A stretch of 64,000 bases of DNA from Gammaproteobacteria bacterium (GTDB lineage Bacteria; Pseudomonadota; Gammaproteobacteria; Pseudomonadales; Pseudohongiellaceae): contig JAURCS010000014.1 of the NCBI GenBank assembly GCA_030828385.1, positions 1 to 64,000 on the forward strand, read 5' to 3'. The position numbers were made by a program, and so were the translations under genes. Of this stretch, positions 23,775 to 33,300 are shown one piece after another (within the stretch, counting starts at the first letter, position 1; every line of letters begins with the position of its first letter). The notes under the pieces are model-generated. The model saw only the letters and a list, made by a program, of their open reading frames with translations. It had not been told where the DNA came from and did not search any database.

Positions 23775-24614
23775 ATGACAACCTCCATCGGCATACTACA
23801 TCCAGGGGAAATGGGCATTTCCCTTGCCGCAACAGCACTCAATTCCGAAATGAATGTCTACTGGTGCTCAGCCGGCAGAAGCCGAGCTAGTAATGAACGT
23901 GCCAATGATCTTGGCATCCATTCTCTGGATACCCTTGAGGCGCTCTGCAATACCTGTGAAATTCTGATTTCCGTGTGCCCTCCCCACGCTGCCATGAGCG
24001 TGGCGGACGAGGTCATTGCCTGTAATTATCAGGGCATTTACGCCGATGTGAATGCCATTGCCCCGACAACCGTCAAGACTATCGCTGCTTCAATGGCAAA
24101 TGCCGGTATTGAATTTGTGGATGGCGGAATTATCGGCATGCCTGCGACACAACATGGTACGACCTGGCTATATCTGTGCGGGAATAGTGCCGACAAAGTT
24201 GCCTCCTGTTTTAGCAGGGGCCCTCTGGAGACCAGTGTATTAGGGCCCGAAATTGGTAAAGCCTCTGGTCTGAAAATGTGTTTTGCTGCCAATAGCAAAG
24301 GCACCGCTGCGCTGCATACAGCGATTCTCGCTACTGCAGAGACCATGGGTGTCAGAGATGCTCTGGAAAAACAGTGGGCAATTTACACCCCCGGCTTTAC
24401 CGAAAAAAGCCAGGCACGTATTCGTCAGGTCGCCAGAAAAGCATGGCGCTTTAGCGGTGAAATGAAAGAAATTGCAGCGACAATGGAAGCCGCAGGACTG
24501 CCCCGAGAATTTTTTGATGCCGCAGCGCAAGTGTATGAACGACAAAAGTCTTTAAAAGACGCCGGCCAGGAACCAGCGATAGAAGAAATTCTGGAAAAGG
24601 TTATAAAGAAATAG
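23775..24614 (+). CDS. NAD(P)-dependent 3-hydroxyacid dehydrogenase-like protein (DUF1932)
   Basis: 279 residues from the ATG at 23775. The N-terminal Rossmann fold opens with IGILHPGEMGISLAA, the 6-phosphogluconate/3-hydroxyisobutyrate dehydrogenase type, and continues with DVNAIAPTTV and VDGGIIGMPA. The C-terminal helical part, from about residue 190, fits DUF1932. It should oxidise or reduce a 3-hydroxy acid with NAD(P); the substrate is unknown. It starts 5 nt after roxA and is probably cotranscribed. Confidence 0.85.
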   Translation: MTTSIGILHPGEMGISLAATALNSEMNVYWCSAGRSRASNERANDLGIHSLDTLEALCNTCEILISVCPPHAAMSVADEVIACNYQGIYADVNAIAPTTVKTIAASMANAGIEFVDGGIIGMPATQHGTTWLYLCGNSADKVASCFSRGPLETSVLGPEIGKASGLKMCFAANSKGTAALHTAILATAETMGVRDALEKQWAIYTPGFTEKSQARIRQVARKAWRFSGEMKEIAATMEAAGLPREFFDAAAQVYERQKSLKDAGQEPAIEEILEKVIKK

Positions 24615-24763
24615 GCAATACACTTGCCACTTGGTATTGCTTGTTCGCGACTGGTGGACCACTTTCCCGGCCTTGAAAAAAACACCTTAAAGACCAGAGA
24701 AAGTGATACCAGAAAAGCACAAGTGTATAGATAAAAAAGATTACCCCTGATACTTTTTATAGA

Positions 24764-25339
24764 TTACTGACGAACACCTTCTATAGCCAAAATCAGTGAA
24801 AGCGTTCCAGCATTGATGCCGTATGCCGCTGTATCCAGGGCCATTTCACCTTCAAAACCAACACGATAATCACCAAACGGTGTCTCGCCCTCGCCTGTGC
24901 GAACCGCTTCAAAGTTGATGTCTTTGCTCATACCATGCAGGCTGAAGGTACCGTTAACCAGGACTCGACCGTTGCCAAGATCTTCTACCGAGGTACTGAC
25001 AAATTTGGCTGTAGGGTAGCTTTCTACATCCAGAAAATCGCTGGTTTGAAGATGAGTATCTCTGGCTTCATGGTTTGAGTCGATACTGGCTGGATCGATA
25101 TTGACTTCAATCACTGATGACTCGATGTCCTCAGCATCATAGGTGAAATGCCCGGTGACATCATTAAAGCGCCCCCACAGGGAGCTGATGCCAATATGGC
25201 TCGCCTTGAAACTGACAGAACTATGCATTCCAGCACCGGTCCCATCGATGACATATTCATCAGCCAGAGCTGTTACAGCGAAGTTGGTCGCAAGGAAAGA
25301 AAACACCAGTGGCAGTAATACTGTCTTATTCATTTTCAT
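24764..25339 (-). CDS. YceI-family periplasmic protein
   Basis: 191 residues from the ATG at 25339; GGTGA lies 7 nt upstream, whereas an ATG at 25354 has no ribosome site. The signal peptide (about residues 5-25, ending TALA) is followed by the YceI lipocalin-like barrel: DGTGAGMHSSVSFKASHIG and the FDAEDI/FTYDAEDIESSV region. YceI proteins bind polyisoprenoids in the periplasm and are often induced by base. Alone on its strand between two rightward genes. Confidence 0.9.
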   Translation of the reverse strand: MKMNKTVLLPLVFSFLATNFAVTALADEYVIDGTGAGMHSSVSFKASHIGISSLWGRFNDVTGHFTYDAEDIESSVIEVNIDPASIDSNHEARDTHLQTSDFLDVESYPTAKFVSTSVEDLGNGRVLVNGTFSLHGMSKDINFEAVRTGEGETPFGDYRVGFEGEMALDTAAYGINAGTLSLILAIEGVRQ

Positions 25340-25485
25340 TTTGTTAATCACCATTTAGACATTTGAAAAATTTAAAGGCGTGCAACATACACCATGTTTA
25401 GCGTTGAAGTCCAGATTCCATGTCTGCAACGTACAATGCCTATCTGATGTACTTCTTATATAATACGCCCTCTCAATTTGATCAG

Positions 25486-26508
25486 ATGATTATGCAAGCT
25501 TACTCAACACACCGGTTTTGCGTAGCGCCGATGATGGACTGGACAGATCGCCATTGTCGCTATTTCCTGCGCCTGTTCACAAAGCATACCCTGCTATATA
25601 CCGAAATGGTCACTACTGGCGCGCTTTTATATGGGGATGCGGAACGATTTCTGCGCTTTAACGCTGCCGAGCAGCCTGTTGCGCTGCAATTAGGGGGCAG
25701 CGATCCGGATGAACTGGCGAAAGCAGCCATTATAGGTGAGCAGGCTGGTTATGAGGAAATCAATCTGAATTCCGGCTGCCCCAGTGATCGTGTGCAACGG
25801 GGCAAGATCGGCGCCTGTCTGATGGCAGAACCCACCCTGGTAGCAGAATGCATGGCAGCAATAAAGGAAGCCGTTGCCATACCGGTCACCATCAAATGTA
25901 GAACAGGAATAGATGGAATTGATTCCCTGGAACACCTTAGCCATTTTGTTGAAACCGTATCTGCAACTGGCTGTCACTGCTTCATCATACATGCCCGCAT
26001 TGCGGTGCTGGCAGGTCTAAGTCCAAAACAAAACCGGGAAATCCCCCCTCTTGACTATGAACGCGTATTTGCCATCAAGGAACGCTTCCCGGACCTTGAA
26101 ATTGTCATTAATGGCGGTATAAAAACCCTTGGAGAAAGCTGTCATTTGCTTGAAAACGTCGATGGCGTAATGATTGGTCGTGAGGCATACCAAAACCCCA
26201 ATCTTCTCGCCCGGGTCGATCAACAACTGTTTGATAGTGATTACCCGGTGATAAGCCAGGAAGACGTGCTGGCGCAATTTATAGACTATGCCAAAAACGA
26301 ACTTGGACAAGGCACGGCCCTGAAACATATGACTCGTCATGTACTTGGTTTGTTTCAGGGACAACCGGGCGCAAAACGTTTTCGTCGCTACCTCAGTGAA
26401 AATGCACACAAAGAAGATGCAGGTATCGACATACTTGAAACCGCAGGCAGACTTGTACTCAATAGTAACAGATTGATGGAAACCCCAATTCAGGAAGTAT
26501 TATGTTAA
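25486..26508 (+). CDS. dusA: tRNA-dihydrouridine(20/20a) synthase DusA
   Basis: About 340 residues. The flavin-binding APMMDWTDRHCRYFLRLF opens the domain, and GCPSDRVQRGKIGACLM holds the catalytic Cys. NGGIKTL and MIGREAYQNP follow. It reduces U20/U20a of tRNA with FMN and NADPH. The start is uncertain (25486 or 25492); the frame is open to 25420, but a TATAAT at 25459-25464 suggests the promoter lies inside that stretch. It overlaps the next gene by 7 nt. Confidence 0.94.
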   Translation: MIMQAYSTHRFCVAPMMDWTDRHCRYFLRLFTKHTLLYTEMVTTGALLYGDAERFLRFNAAEQPVALQLGGSDPDELAKAAIIGEQAGYEEINLNSGCPSDRVQRGKIGACLMAEPTLVAECMAAIKEAVAIPVTIKCRTGIDGIDSLEHLSHFVETVSATGCHCFIIHARIAVLAGLSPKQNREIPPLDYERVFAIKERFPDLEIVINGGIKTLGESCHLLENVDGVMIGREAYQNPNLLARVDQQLFDSDYPVISQEDVLAQFIDYAKNELGQGTALKHMTRHVLGLFQGQPGAKRFRRYLSENAHKEDAGIDILETAGRLVLNSNRLMETPIQEVLC

Positions 26509-26966
26509 AAGCCATTTCCAGATTTTTTGAAGCCAATTTCAGTGAGCCGGAGCAAGAAAGTGTATCCAGCACAGCGCATCGCCTGCAACTGGCCAGCGCT
26601 GCCTTGATGATTGAACTTTGCAAGTCAGATCAGTCAATAGATGACACGGAAACCAGCGCCTTGGTAGAAATATTGGAAACCCGCTTTGAGCTCGAACCAA
26701 GCCAACTCTCAGAACTGATGGAACTGGCAGAACAGGAAGCACGCGATTCAACATCCCTTTATCAGTTCACCAGTCTGATGAATGAAAATTTTGAATATTC
26801 AGAGAAGGTAACCATGGTTGGAAATATGTGGGAAGTGGCTTTTGCTGACGGAAAAATTGACCGCTATGAAGAACACCTAATTCGCAAGGTTGCCGATCTG
26901 CTCTATCTCTCTCATGTAGACTTTATAAAGAGTAAAATAATCGCCAGAGATAAATACGAAAACTGA
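26502..26966 (+). CDS. TerB-family protein
   Basis: 154 residues, all helical, matching the TerB/tellurite-resistance-like domain (QLASAALMIELCKSDQSIDDTE, and VAFADGKIDRYEEHLIRKVADLL with acidic metal-binding turns). Stand-alone TerB proteins of this kind are common in proteobacteria and rarely confer tellurite resistance; function unknown. Its start lies inside the 3' end of dusA, so translation is probably coupled. Confidence 0.85.
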   Translation: MLKAISRFFEANFSEPEQESVSSTAHRLQLASAALMIELCKSDQSIDDTETSALVEILETRFELEPSQLSELMELAEQEARDSTSLYQFTSLMNENFEYSEKVTMVGNMWEVAFADGKIDRYEEHLIRKVADLLYLSHVDFIKSKIIARDKYEN

Positions 26967-26996
26967 GGTTGTAGAGAGGATGGCTTGGAGGAATGT

Positions 26997-27483
26997 CTAA
27001 CGCCCAGCCTTCAAAGCCGATACCAGTTCCTGGAATTCAATCCTGTTTTCATCGCTAAGCGTCATCAGCGTCTGATGCGCTTCTATGACTTTTTGTTTCA
27101 ATGAATCCTCGTTCTCATCCAGCTGACAGAGTTCATCAAACTTGCCATCTTTATTCAGCGGTTGTTCTACTATTTCACAGATAAGGTCAAAACTCATACT
27201 TGTAAGTATGCGGGTAATGTCGGAATTAGTAGAAATAATGGTAGGACTGACATTGAACCGATTACGCAACTGGATTGCCATTTTGGCCAGCAATCCAAGT
27301 GCAGTACTGTCAATCCCCTGTGTCTCAGTGAGATCAACAATCATCTTTTCGAGTATAGGTTTTTATATAGAGAGAGGAAAAATAGGCATCCAGTGCTGCG
27401 CCCATAAGAACCCGCACATCGCCGACAAACTTCAGGATGGGAACGTTATCAACATCTGCGACCAGAATTCTGCCTTTATTCAT
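26997..27483 (-). pseudogene. STAS-domain anti-sigma-factor antagonist, frameshifted
   Basis: The ATG at 27483 overlaps the stop of the upstream phosphatase gene (ATGA) and begins MNKGRILVADVDNVPILKF, a normal STAS N-terminus. The frame is lost after residue 41 and picks up in another frame at PILEKMIVDLTETQGIDSTALG, the segment with the phosphorylatable Ser. Removing one A from the A5 run (27360-27364, T on the + strand) would restore a continuous 161-residue protein. As written, the ORF stops seven codons later. It could be a true mutation, a +1 frameshift site or a sequencing error. Confidence 0.85.
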
Positions 27484-28667
27484 AGCCTTGTAGCACTAAG
27501 TACCGCAATATCATCGGGAACTTTAATATCCCGGTGTAAGTTTAAACCTGTTTTGACCTCTTTAAAATCACCTTTACATTTACAAATAACATCAAGAATC
27601 CTGCTTTCTTTTTCGGTCATATCTTTTCCGGGCAAATATTCCAATATGCCATCGGAAAACAGGAACAAGGCAAAGTCATCACTCAGGACTATCTTTTCAT
27701 TAAAGTATTCCGCCTCAGCTACCAGGCCAAGGGGGAAACTTCGCTTGGCGGGCTCAAGAAATTCTGCCTTTCCGTTTTGATAAATAACCGGCAACGGATG
27801 ATGACCTGCAATACTGTAAAGAAGAGTATTGTCCCTGTTATCCAGAATTCCCATACAAACTGTTATGTGCTTTTCGAGGCCGGTATCCAGCAAATCACGA
27901 TTTAATAATTCCATGATATGTGCCGGTGTAAATTCTCCGGCAAACCTGCCGCGAATATATTCCCTGCGCATCTGGGCGATTCGAAATCGCAACAGGACAG
28001 TAACAAAGGCGGAGGATGAACCATGACCAGACACATCACCAATATAAAACAGTACCTGGGATTTAGTGATAGGTTGGTAATCGACGGAGTCGCCACTGAG
28101 ATAAAGGGAGGGAATTACACGGTGATCAAAATGAAAGTTATTTAAATCCTGTGGCGGAACCGGCAGCATTCGAATCTGTACCTGCCGACCGGCTTGCTGA
28201 TCCATCTGAAAAACCTCTATACGCTCTTCAAGCTCCTGATTTATTTCTTCCAGGTTTTTTCTGTAAAGATTGTTTTGCGCAATCAGCCGGGATCTGTTCA
28301 GACTGTTTTCCATGGAGATTATCAGCATTTCCATATCATCAAGTGGCTTGAGCAGGTAATCGCTGACGCCTAGACGCATAGCGCGGATCACATCGTCAGT
28401 ATTTCCCTGATCACTAAGAATGATAATAGGTTGAACCGGAGATTGGGCAAAAATGGTGGAAATTGTATCGAAGCCACTATTATCAGGGATGTTGATATCA
28501 TAAATAACCAAAGCTGGACTGCAGGAATGAAAGGCATTTATACCCTCCTCACTGGAAGCGGCCTGAACAACTCTATAATTATTATTTGAAAGGTAAGAGG
28601 CAATACTCTCCCGGACAACCGAATCGTTGTCGATTACCAGTACAACAGTATCTTCCCCGTTTTTCAT
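27480..28667 (-). CDS. response regulator with PP2C/SpoIIE phosphatase output (RsbU/HsbR-like)
   Basis: 395 residues. The receiver domain (1-125) has the acidic pair D13/D15, the phosphoacceptor D57 (VIYDINIPD) and LLKPLDD. A coiled coil (about 130-165, EEINQELEERIEVFQ) links it to a PP2C-like SpoIIE domain with GDVSGHG, AGHHPLP, FSDGILE and PDDIAVL metal-binding motifs. It should dephosphorylate the STAS antagonist encoded immediately downstream with a 4-nt overlap, freeing it to bind an anti-sigma kinase (partner switching). No kinase is nearby. Confidence 0.92.
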   Translation of the reverse strand: MKNGEDTVVLVIDNDSVVRESIASYLSNNNYRVVQAASSEEGINAFHSCSPALVIYDINIPDNSGFDTISTIFAQSPVQPIIILSDQGNTDDVIRAMRLGVSDYLLKPLDDMEMLIISMENSLNRSRLIAQNNLYRKNLEEINQELEERIEVFQMDQQAGRQVQIRMLPVPPQDLNNFHFDHRVIPSLYLSGDSVDYQPITKSQVLFYIGDVSGHGSSSAFVTVLLRFRIAQMRREYIRGRFAGEFTPAHIMELLNRDLLDTGLEKHITVCMGILDNRDNTLLYSIAGHHPLPVIYQNGKAEFLEPAKRSFPLGLVAEAEYFNEKIVLSDDFALFLFSDGILEYLPGKDMTEKESRILDVICKCKGDFKEVKTGLNLHRDIKVPDDIAVLSATRL

Positions 28668-29003
28668 TTACAAAAAAATCGGAACCAGTCCGATTGACAG
28701 CATGCATTTACCGAAATAGCGGCATATGACTTTATTAACAATGTAAACCAGTAAATTATGGCAATTTTTCGAGACTAAATCACAAATAATCGATGAGAAC
28801 AGATCTGTATCTGGAGTACCTGTTTAGTTTAGCCTACCTTACCCTGAATCTACTCCGCTTGGGAGTTGGAAATACCTTACTCCCTTCTCACACAGCGTGC
28901 AATACAAGAGCGTTAATAGTTTCACAAAATCTGCTGAATTTGGACACAAACCGAAATAATTGGGGTAGAGTATTCCCAATAACGTAGTTCATCAGGATGG
29001 CTT
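28668..29003. other. 336-bp divergent intergenic region
   Basis: It separates the phosphatase gene from the PilZ gene. A short frame at 28793-28987 gives no recognisable protein. No clear promoter hexamers or hairpins were found. Confidence 0.4.
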
Positions 29004-29297
29004 ATGGCTTACGCTTATGAAAAGCGGGATTTTGAAAGAGTTAAAAGCAAAACCGCTGTTACTTTATTTTTTGGCACTCCCCCAAAATCTCTGGAAGGGG
29101 TGTGTATTGATATAAGTGATAAAGGCCTGGGCATAGATCTTGTAAGCGTCATTCACATTGGCACCGAGTGCCGGGTAAAAGTGCATGATGGTCACAAAAA
29201 CAGCCAGCCCTATCAGGCTCTGATAGAGATAAAAAATACCCAACCCCTTCCCAAGGGACGCTGTCGGGTGGGCGCACTTATCATTGAAATGTTTTAA
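29004..29297 (+). CDS. PilZ-domain protein (c-di-GMP receptor)
   Basis: 97 residues forming one PilZ domain. R8-x3-R12 (KRDFERV) and D36-I-S38-D-K-G41 are the two c-di-GMP-binding motifs, both intact. There is no other domain, so it probably acts as an adaptor on a partner protein. It starts 336 bp from the divergent RsbU-like regulator, which may link two motility or biofilm signalling pathways; that link is inference from proximity. Confidence 0.85.
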   Translation: MAYAYEKRDFERVKSKTAVTLFFGTPPKSLEGVCIDISDKGLGIDLVSVIHIGTECRVKVHDGHKNSQPYQALIEIKNTQPLPKGRCRVGALIIEMF

Positions 29298-29427
29298 TGT
29301 TGATCCAGGGGCAAACAGACGTCTAGTATTCTTTTTTGCAATACCCTTTATCTGATTTCTGCTTCTATCTTCTCTGTCACTGTCTCTGTCTAAGTCCGGC
29401 ACAACTAAATGTGTTTGCAGCGCCAGA

Positions 29428-30156
29428 CTAGAAATCGTCCCATTCATCAATCACCTCACCATCATCAACAAGATATTCTCTGCGCTGTAGGTGAGCATTG
29501 CGCACAAAAGTATATTCATCCCCGCTGATCATCGATTCCGCAGCCATGTAATATAACCTTGTATCAATGGTATCAAGGGCATAAAGGGTATTGCGATAAG
29601 CCTCCACATCCACCCAGAATATTGGATTTAACAGGTAATCAGGGAGAAACCCGATGGCATCAGGTACAGTACTATTACCCAAAAACGATATAACTAGATA
29701 GGGACCAGTTCCAAATCCCCAGACCCCCAGGGTCTGTCCAAAATCTTCATGATTCTTATACAGTCTAAAATTGGATGCCATATCAATAACGCCAGCAATG
29801 CCCAGGGTGGAATTAATAATCAGTCTGCAGGAATCTTCCAATGCGCTGGCCATTTTTAACTGCAACAGGTCATTCGCAATTACATTTACATCATCAATAT
29901 TATTAAAGAAATTACTGAGCCCACGTTTGGCAAATTCTGGTATCACCTTGTCATAGCCCCTGCTTACGGGCTTCACAATTACCTGATCAAAACCCTGATT
30001 AAATGCATACAAATCACGATTAACCCTGATAAAAGGATCAACATCATCTGATTGAGCCTTGCCCACAGGAAGATAAATAAATAGCAAGTAAAGCAGCACA
30101 GCAAATAAGGCTTTGCACTGTTGACGGAAATTACTGTGCGAATGCAGAAGTAACAT
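29428..30156 (-). CDS. mlaA: MlaA/VacJ-family outer-membrane lipid-asymmetry protein
   Basis: 242 residues. The MlaA core is clear: DPFIRVNRDLYAFNQGFDQ, FFNNIDDVNVIANDLLQ, RLIINSTLGIAGVIDMA and DFGQTLGVWGFGTGPYLV. MlaA removes misplaced phospholipids from the outer leaflet and passes them to MlaC. The N-terminal hydrophobic segment (about residues 17-34) ends in GKAQ with no lipobox Cys, unlike E. coli MlaA. The other mla genes are not in this window. Confidence 0.93.
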   Translation of the reverse strand: MLLLHSHSNFRQQCKALFAVLLYLLFIYLPVGKAQSDDVDPFIRVNRDLYAFNQGFDQVIVKPVSRGYDKVIPEFAKRGLSNFFNNIDDVNVIANDLLQLKMASALEDSCRLIINSTLGIAGVIDMASNFRLYKNHEDFGQTLGVWGFGTGPYLVISFLGNSTVPDAIGFLPDYLLNPIFWVDVEAYRNTLYALDTIDTRLYYMAAESMISGDEYTFVRNAHLQRREYLVDDGEVIDEWDDF

Positions 30157-30354
30157 GAGAAATAATGATTGCCAAAAAAGGTGGTCTTGCCCTCCCGTGA
30201 AACAACCTTTTAAAACCCTGGCTTGTAATTAATGTTATATAAAGCCGCGGTTAATAATAATTTAGATTGAATATTATTGCCCGAAAAAAAAGCAGGAAAC
30301 AGCAAGAATTATCGTTCAAGCTCTTGCCATTTGTCGAGAATGTTCTGTAAGGCC

Positions 30355-33300
30355 CTACTCTATGGCTTTCCAGGCTTTTTCAAGTCTTTTCTCAGAGACC
30401 GGATAGCGGGTACCAAGCACCTGGGCAAAAAGAGAAACTCTGAGCTCTTCCAACATCCAGCGGAATTCCTCAAGAGCGTCGCTGCTTTTATGCTGGCCGT
30501 GAAATAAAGACTTGCGCTCTTCATAGCGCAGCCACCATTGCTGAAGCATTGCTGAGTACTCGGCATCACGCGCTTTCTGACCTGGGTATTTCTCGAGCCG
30601 TTGGCTGATGGCAGAAAAATATCGTGGGAATTCACCAAGCAACTCCACTGGCGTTTCTACCAGAAAATTTTCGTTTACCAATGCATTTAACTGGTGCCCG
30701 ACATCCTGCTGCAATGCCAGGTCTTCAAGCTTGTTGTATTTCTCGAGTTGTTTTTTCAACTTTCCAAACTCAGTCAGTATCCGTATCAATAGAGCTTCGA
30801 GTTTTGTCGAGGTCTTAATCAGGGATACCCGCCCTGCTTCGTAAGTGGACTCAAATTCCACTTTATTTGCAGGCAGCGTAGCATCAAGCCCGAAAGCTGA
30901 CTGGTAACTGGCTTGAATCAGTCCACTAACGAGATTTTTCTGGCCGCCGAAATTTTTCATCAAGGGGAAAGTAAGCGGATCTTGTAGCAGGTGTTTTTGC
31001 AGGTATTTCAATTGCTGGCGGTTCTTGAGCATGTAAAGTCGGGCTACTCCCGCCCGTGTTTGCTTTCTTGCGACAACCGGCGAATCGGCAAGTTTCAGTG
31101 ATACGCTTTCACCCTCATCTATCAACGAGGGCCATGATAATACCGTTAATCCGCCTTGCCTGATTTCATGAACAGACTCGAGCTCACCAAAGTCCCAATT
31201 CGTAATTCCACTTCTTTCAATCGTAGCTTCAGAGAATTCTGCCATCGCCTGGCGGCTTTGCTCGGCAAACTGCTCTTTTAGTCTTATCAGATCTCTACCA
31301 CTACCAAGCAGATGACCATTGTCATCCAGTACATTGATGTTCATTCTTAGATGATCCGGCAGGATAAATTCCTGCCAGTGCTCAATTGGAATGCTTATGC
31401 CAGTAAGACTCTGTAACTGAGTAGCCAAAACTGCCTTCAGGTCACCCTCACCCAGTTTGATACGTGCCAACACGCGATCGATATAATCCGGAACGGGAAC
31501 AAAGTTTTTTCTGACGGATTTAGGCAGTGCTTTAACCATGGCGATACATTTCTCACGCAACATACCTGGCACCAGCCAATCCAGATCTGTCTCTTTTAAT
31601 TGCATCAAAACAGTAACGGGAACATCGACCGAAACACCATCACTCTCCTTACCCGGGTCGAATTGATAATCCAGCTCCAGAGACAGGTGACCTGCCTGGA
31701 TCCTGTCTGGAAAAGCTTGAAGATTTACTACATCACCTGAGCTGTGTTGCAAGTCATGCTTATTGAAAAACAGCTTGCTGGCATCTTCTTTTGAGAGCCT
31801 TTTAGCCCATCGCTCAAGACTAGCCTGATCCAGCACTTCTGCGGGTATTAATGGCTCAAACAAGGTAACCAGGTCATCATCGCCAAGCAGAATATCCTTG
31901 CGCCGGGTTTTATCTTCCAGGCTTTCTATTTCTTTTTTAAGATCAACATAGTGACGATAGAAATCAAGTCGTGTATTGATTTGAGCAGGGACAAGCGCTT
32001 CGCGTATAAATATTTCCCGACTTACATGCGGATCTATCGAGCTGTATACGACTTTCCTGTTCTCCGCCAACACCAGTCCATAGAGCGTGACTTTTTCCAG
32101 TGCGATCACCTTGCCACGACGTTTTTCCCAATGGGGTTCGGCATAATGATATTTAAGCAATGCTTTACTCTGATCTTCAATCCAGCCCGGCTCAACCCTG
32201 GCATTCATTCTGGCGAAAAGTTGCGAAGTTTCGACAAGTTCTGCAGCGAGGATCCATGGATATTTCTTTCCATGCAGTTCTGACCCCGGAAACACCCTGA
32301 ATTTTCGGTTTCTTGCACCAAGGTAAGTCTGGTCATCCAGTCGATTTGCGACATTGCTTACCAGACCACTTAACAGGGAAAGATGAATTTTTTCGTAACT
32401 GGCAGGCTCACTATTTACCGAGAACTTCATTTCCTGGGAAAGCAGCTTCAATTGCCGATGAACTTCGCGCCATTCCGTCATCCTCATATAGGACAGGAAG
32501 TACTTGTGGCAGAACTTTCCAAGACGGTTTTTTCCCAATGCCTGCCTGTTTCCCTCGAAAAACTGCCAGAGATTTACCCATGCCATAAAATCAGATTCCG
32601 GATGGCGATAGCGACTATGTGCCTCGTCGGCAGCCTGTCGCTTGTCCTGGGGTCGCTCGCGGGGATCCTGAATACTCAACGCACTGACGATGATCAGAAT
32701 TTCATTCAGGCAGTTGAATTGCGCTCCTGTCAGGATGATTCTTGCCAGCCGTGGATCAACCGGAAAACTGGCCATTTGCCGTCCCGCGTGGGTTATTTTT
32801 CCCTGGCCATTAACCGCACCAAGCTCTTCCAGGATTTTAAAGCCATCCTTGACAGCAGTAGTCTCTGGCGGATCAACAAAGGGAAATGACTCAATATCCC
32901 CGAGTTTTAACACCAGCATTTGTAAAATAACTGACGCCAGGTTGGTTCTGGTAATTTCAGTATCGGTATATTCCGGCCTGCTGTTGAAGTCCTCCTCGCT
33001 GTAAAGACGTACACAGGTACCAGGACATAGACGACCACAGCGCCCCGCGCGCTGATTGGCGCTGGCTTGTGAGACGGCTTCTATTGGAAGACGCTGGATT
33101 TTACTTCTTACGCTGTAACGACTAATGCGAGCCATTCCGCTATCAATGACATAGCCAATGCCGGGCACAGTGAGTGAGGTTTCGGCAACATTGGTCGCCA
33201 GCACAATGCGTTGCTTGGTGTGCGACTGAAAGACCCGGTTCTGCTCTTTGTTGGTCAACCTTGCATAGAGAGGCAGTACCTCAAGATCCAGCGACTTGTC

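Noticed and set aside
24615..24640. Terminator after the DUF1932 gene
   Set aside because: GCAATAC/GTATTGC form a 7-bp stem, but it is AT-rich with a 12-nt loop and no clear U-run.
25459..25464. Strong dusA promoter
   Set aside because: TATAAT is perfect, but no -35 or extended -10 supports it; used only as a hint for the start codon.
28793..28987. 64-codon frame in the phosphatase-PilZ gap
   Set aside because: No ribosome site and no recognisable sequence.
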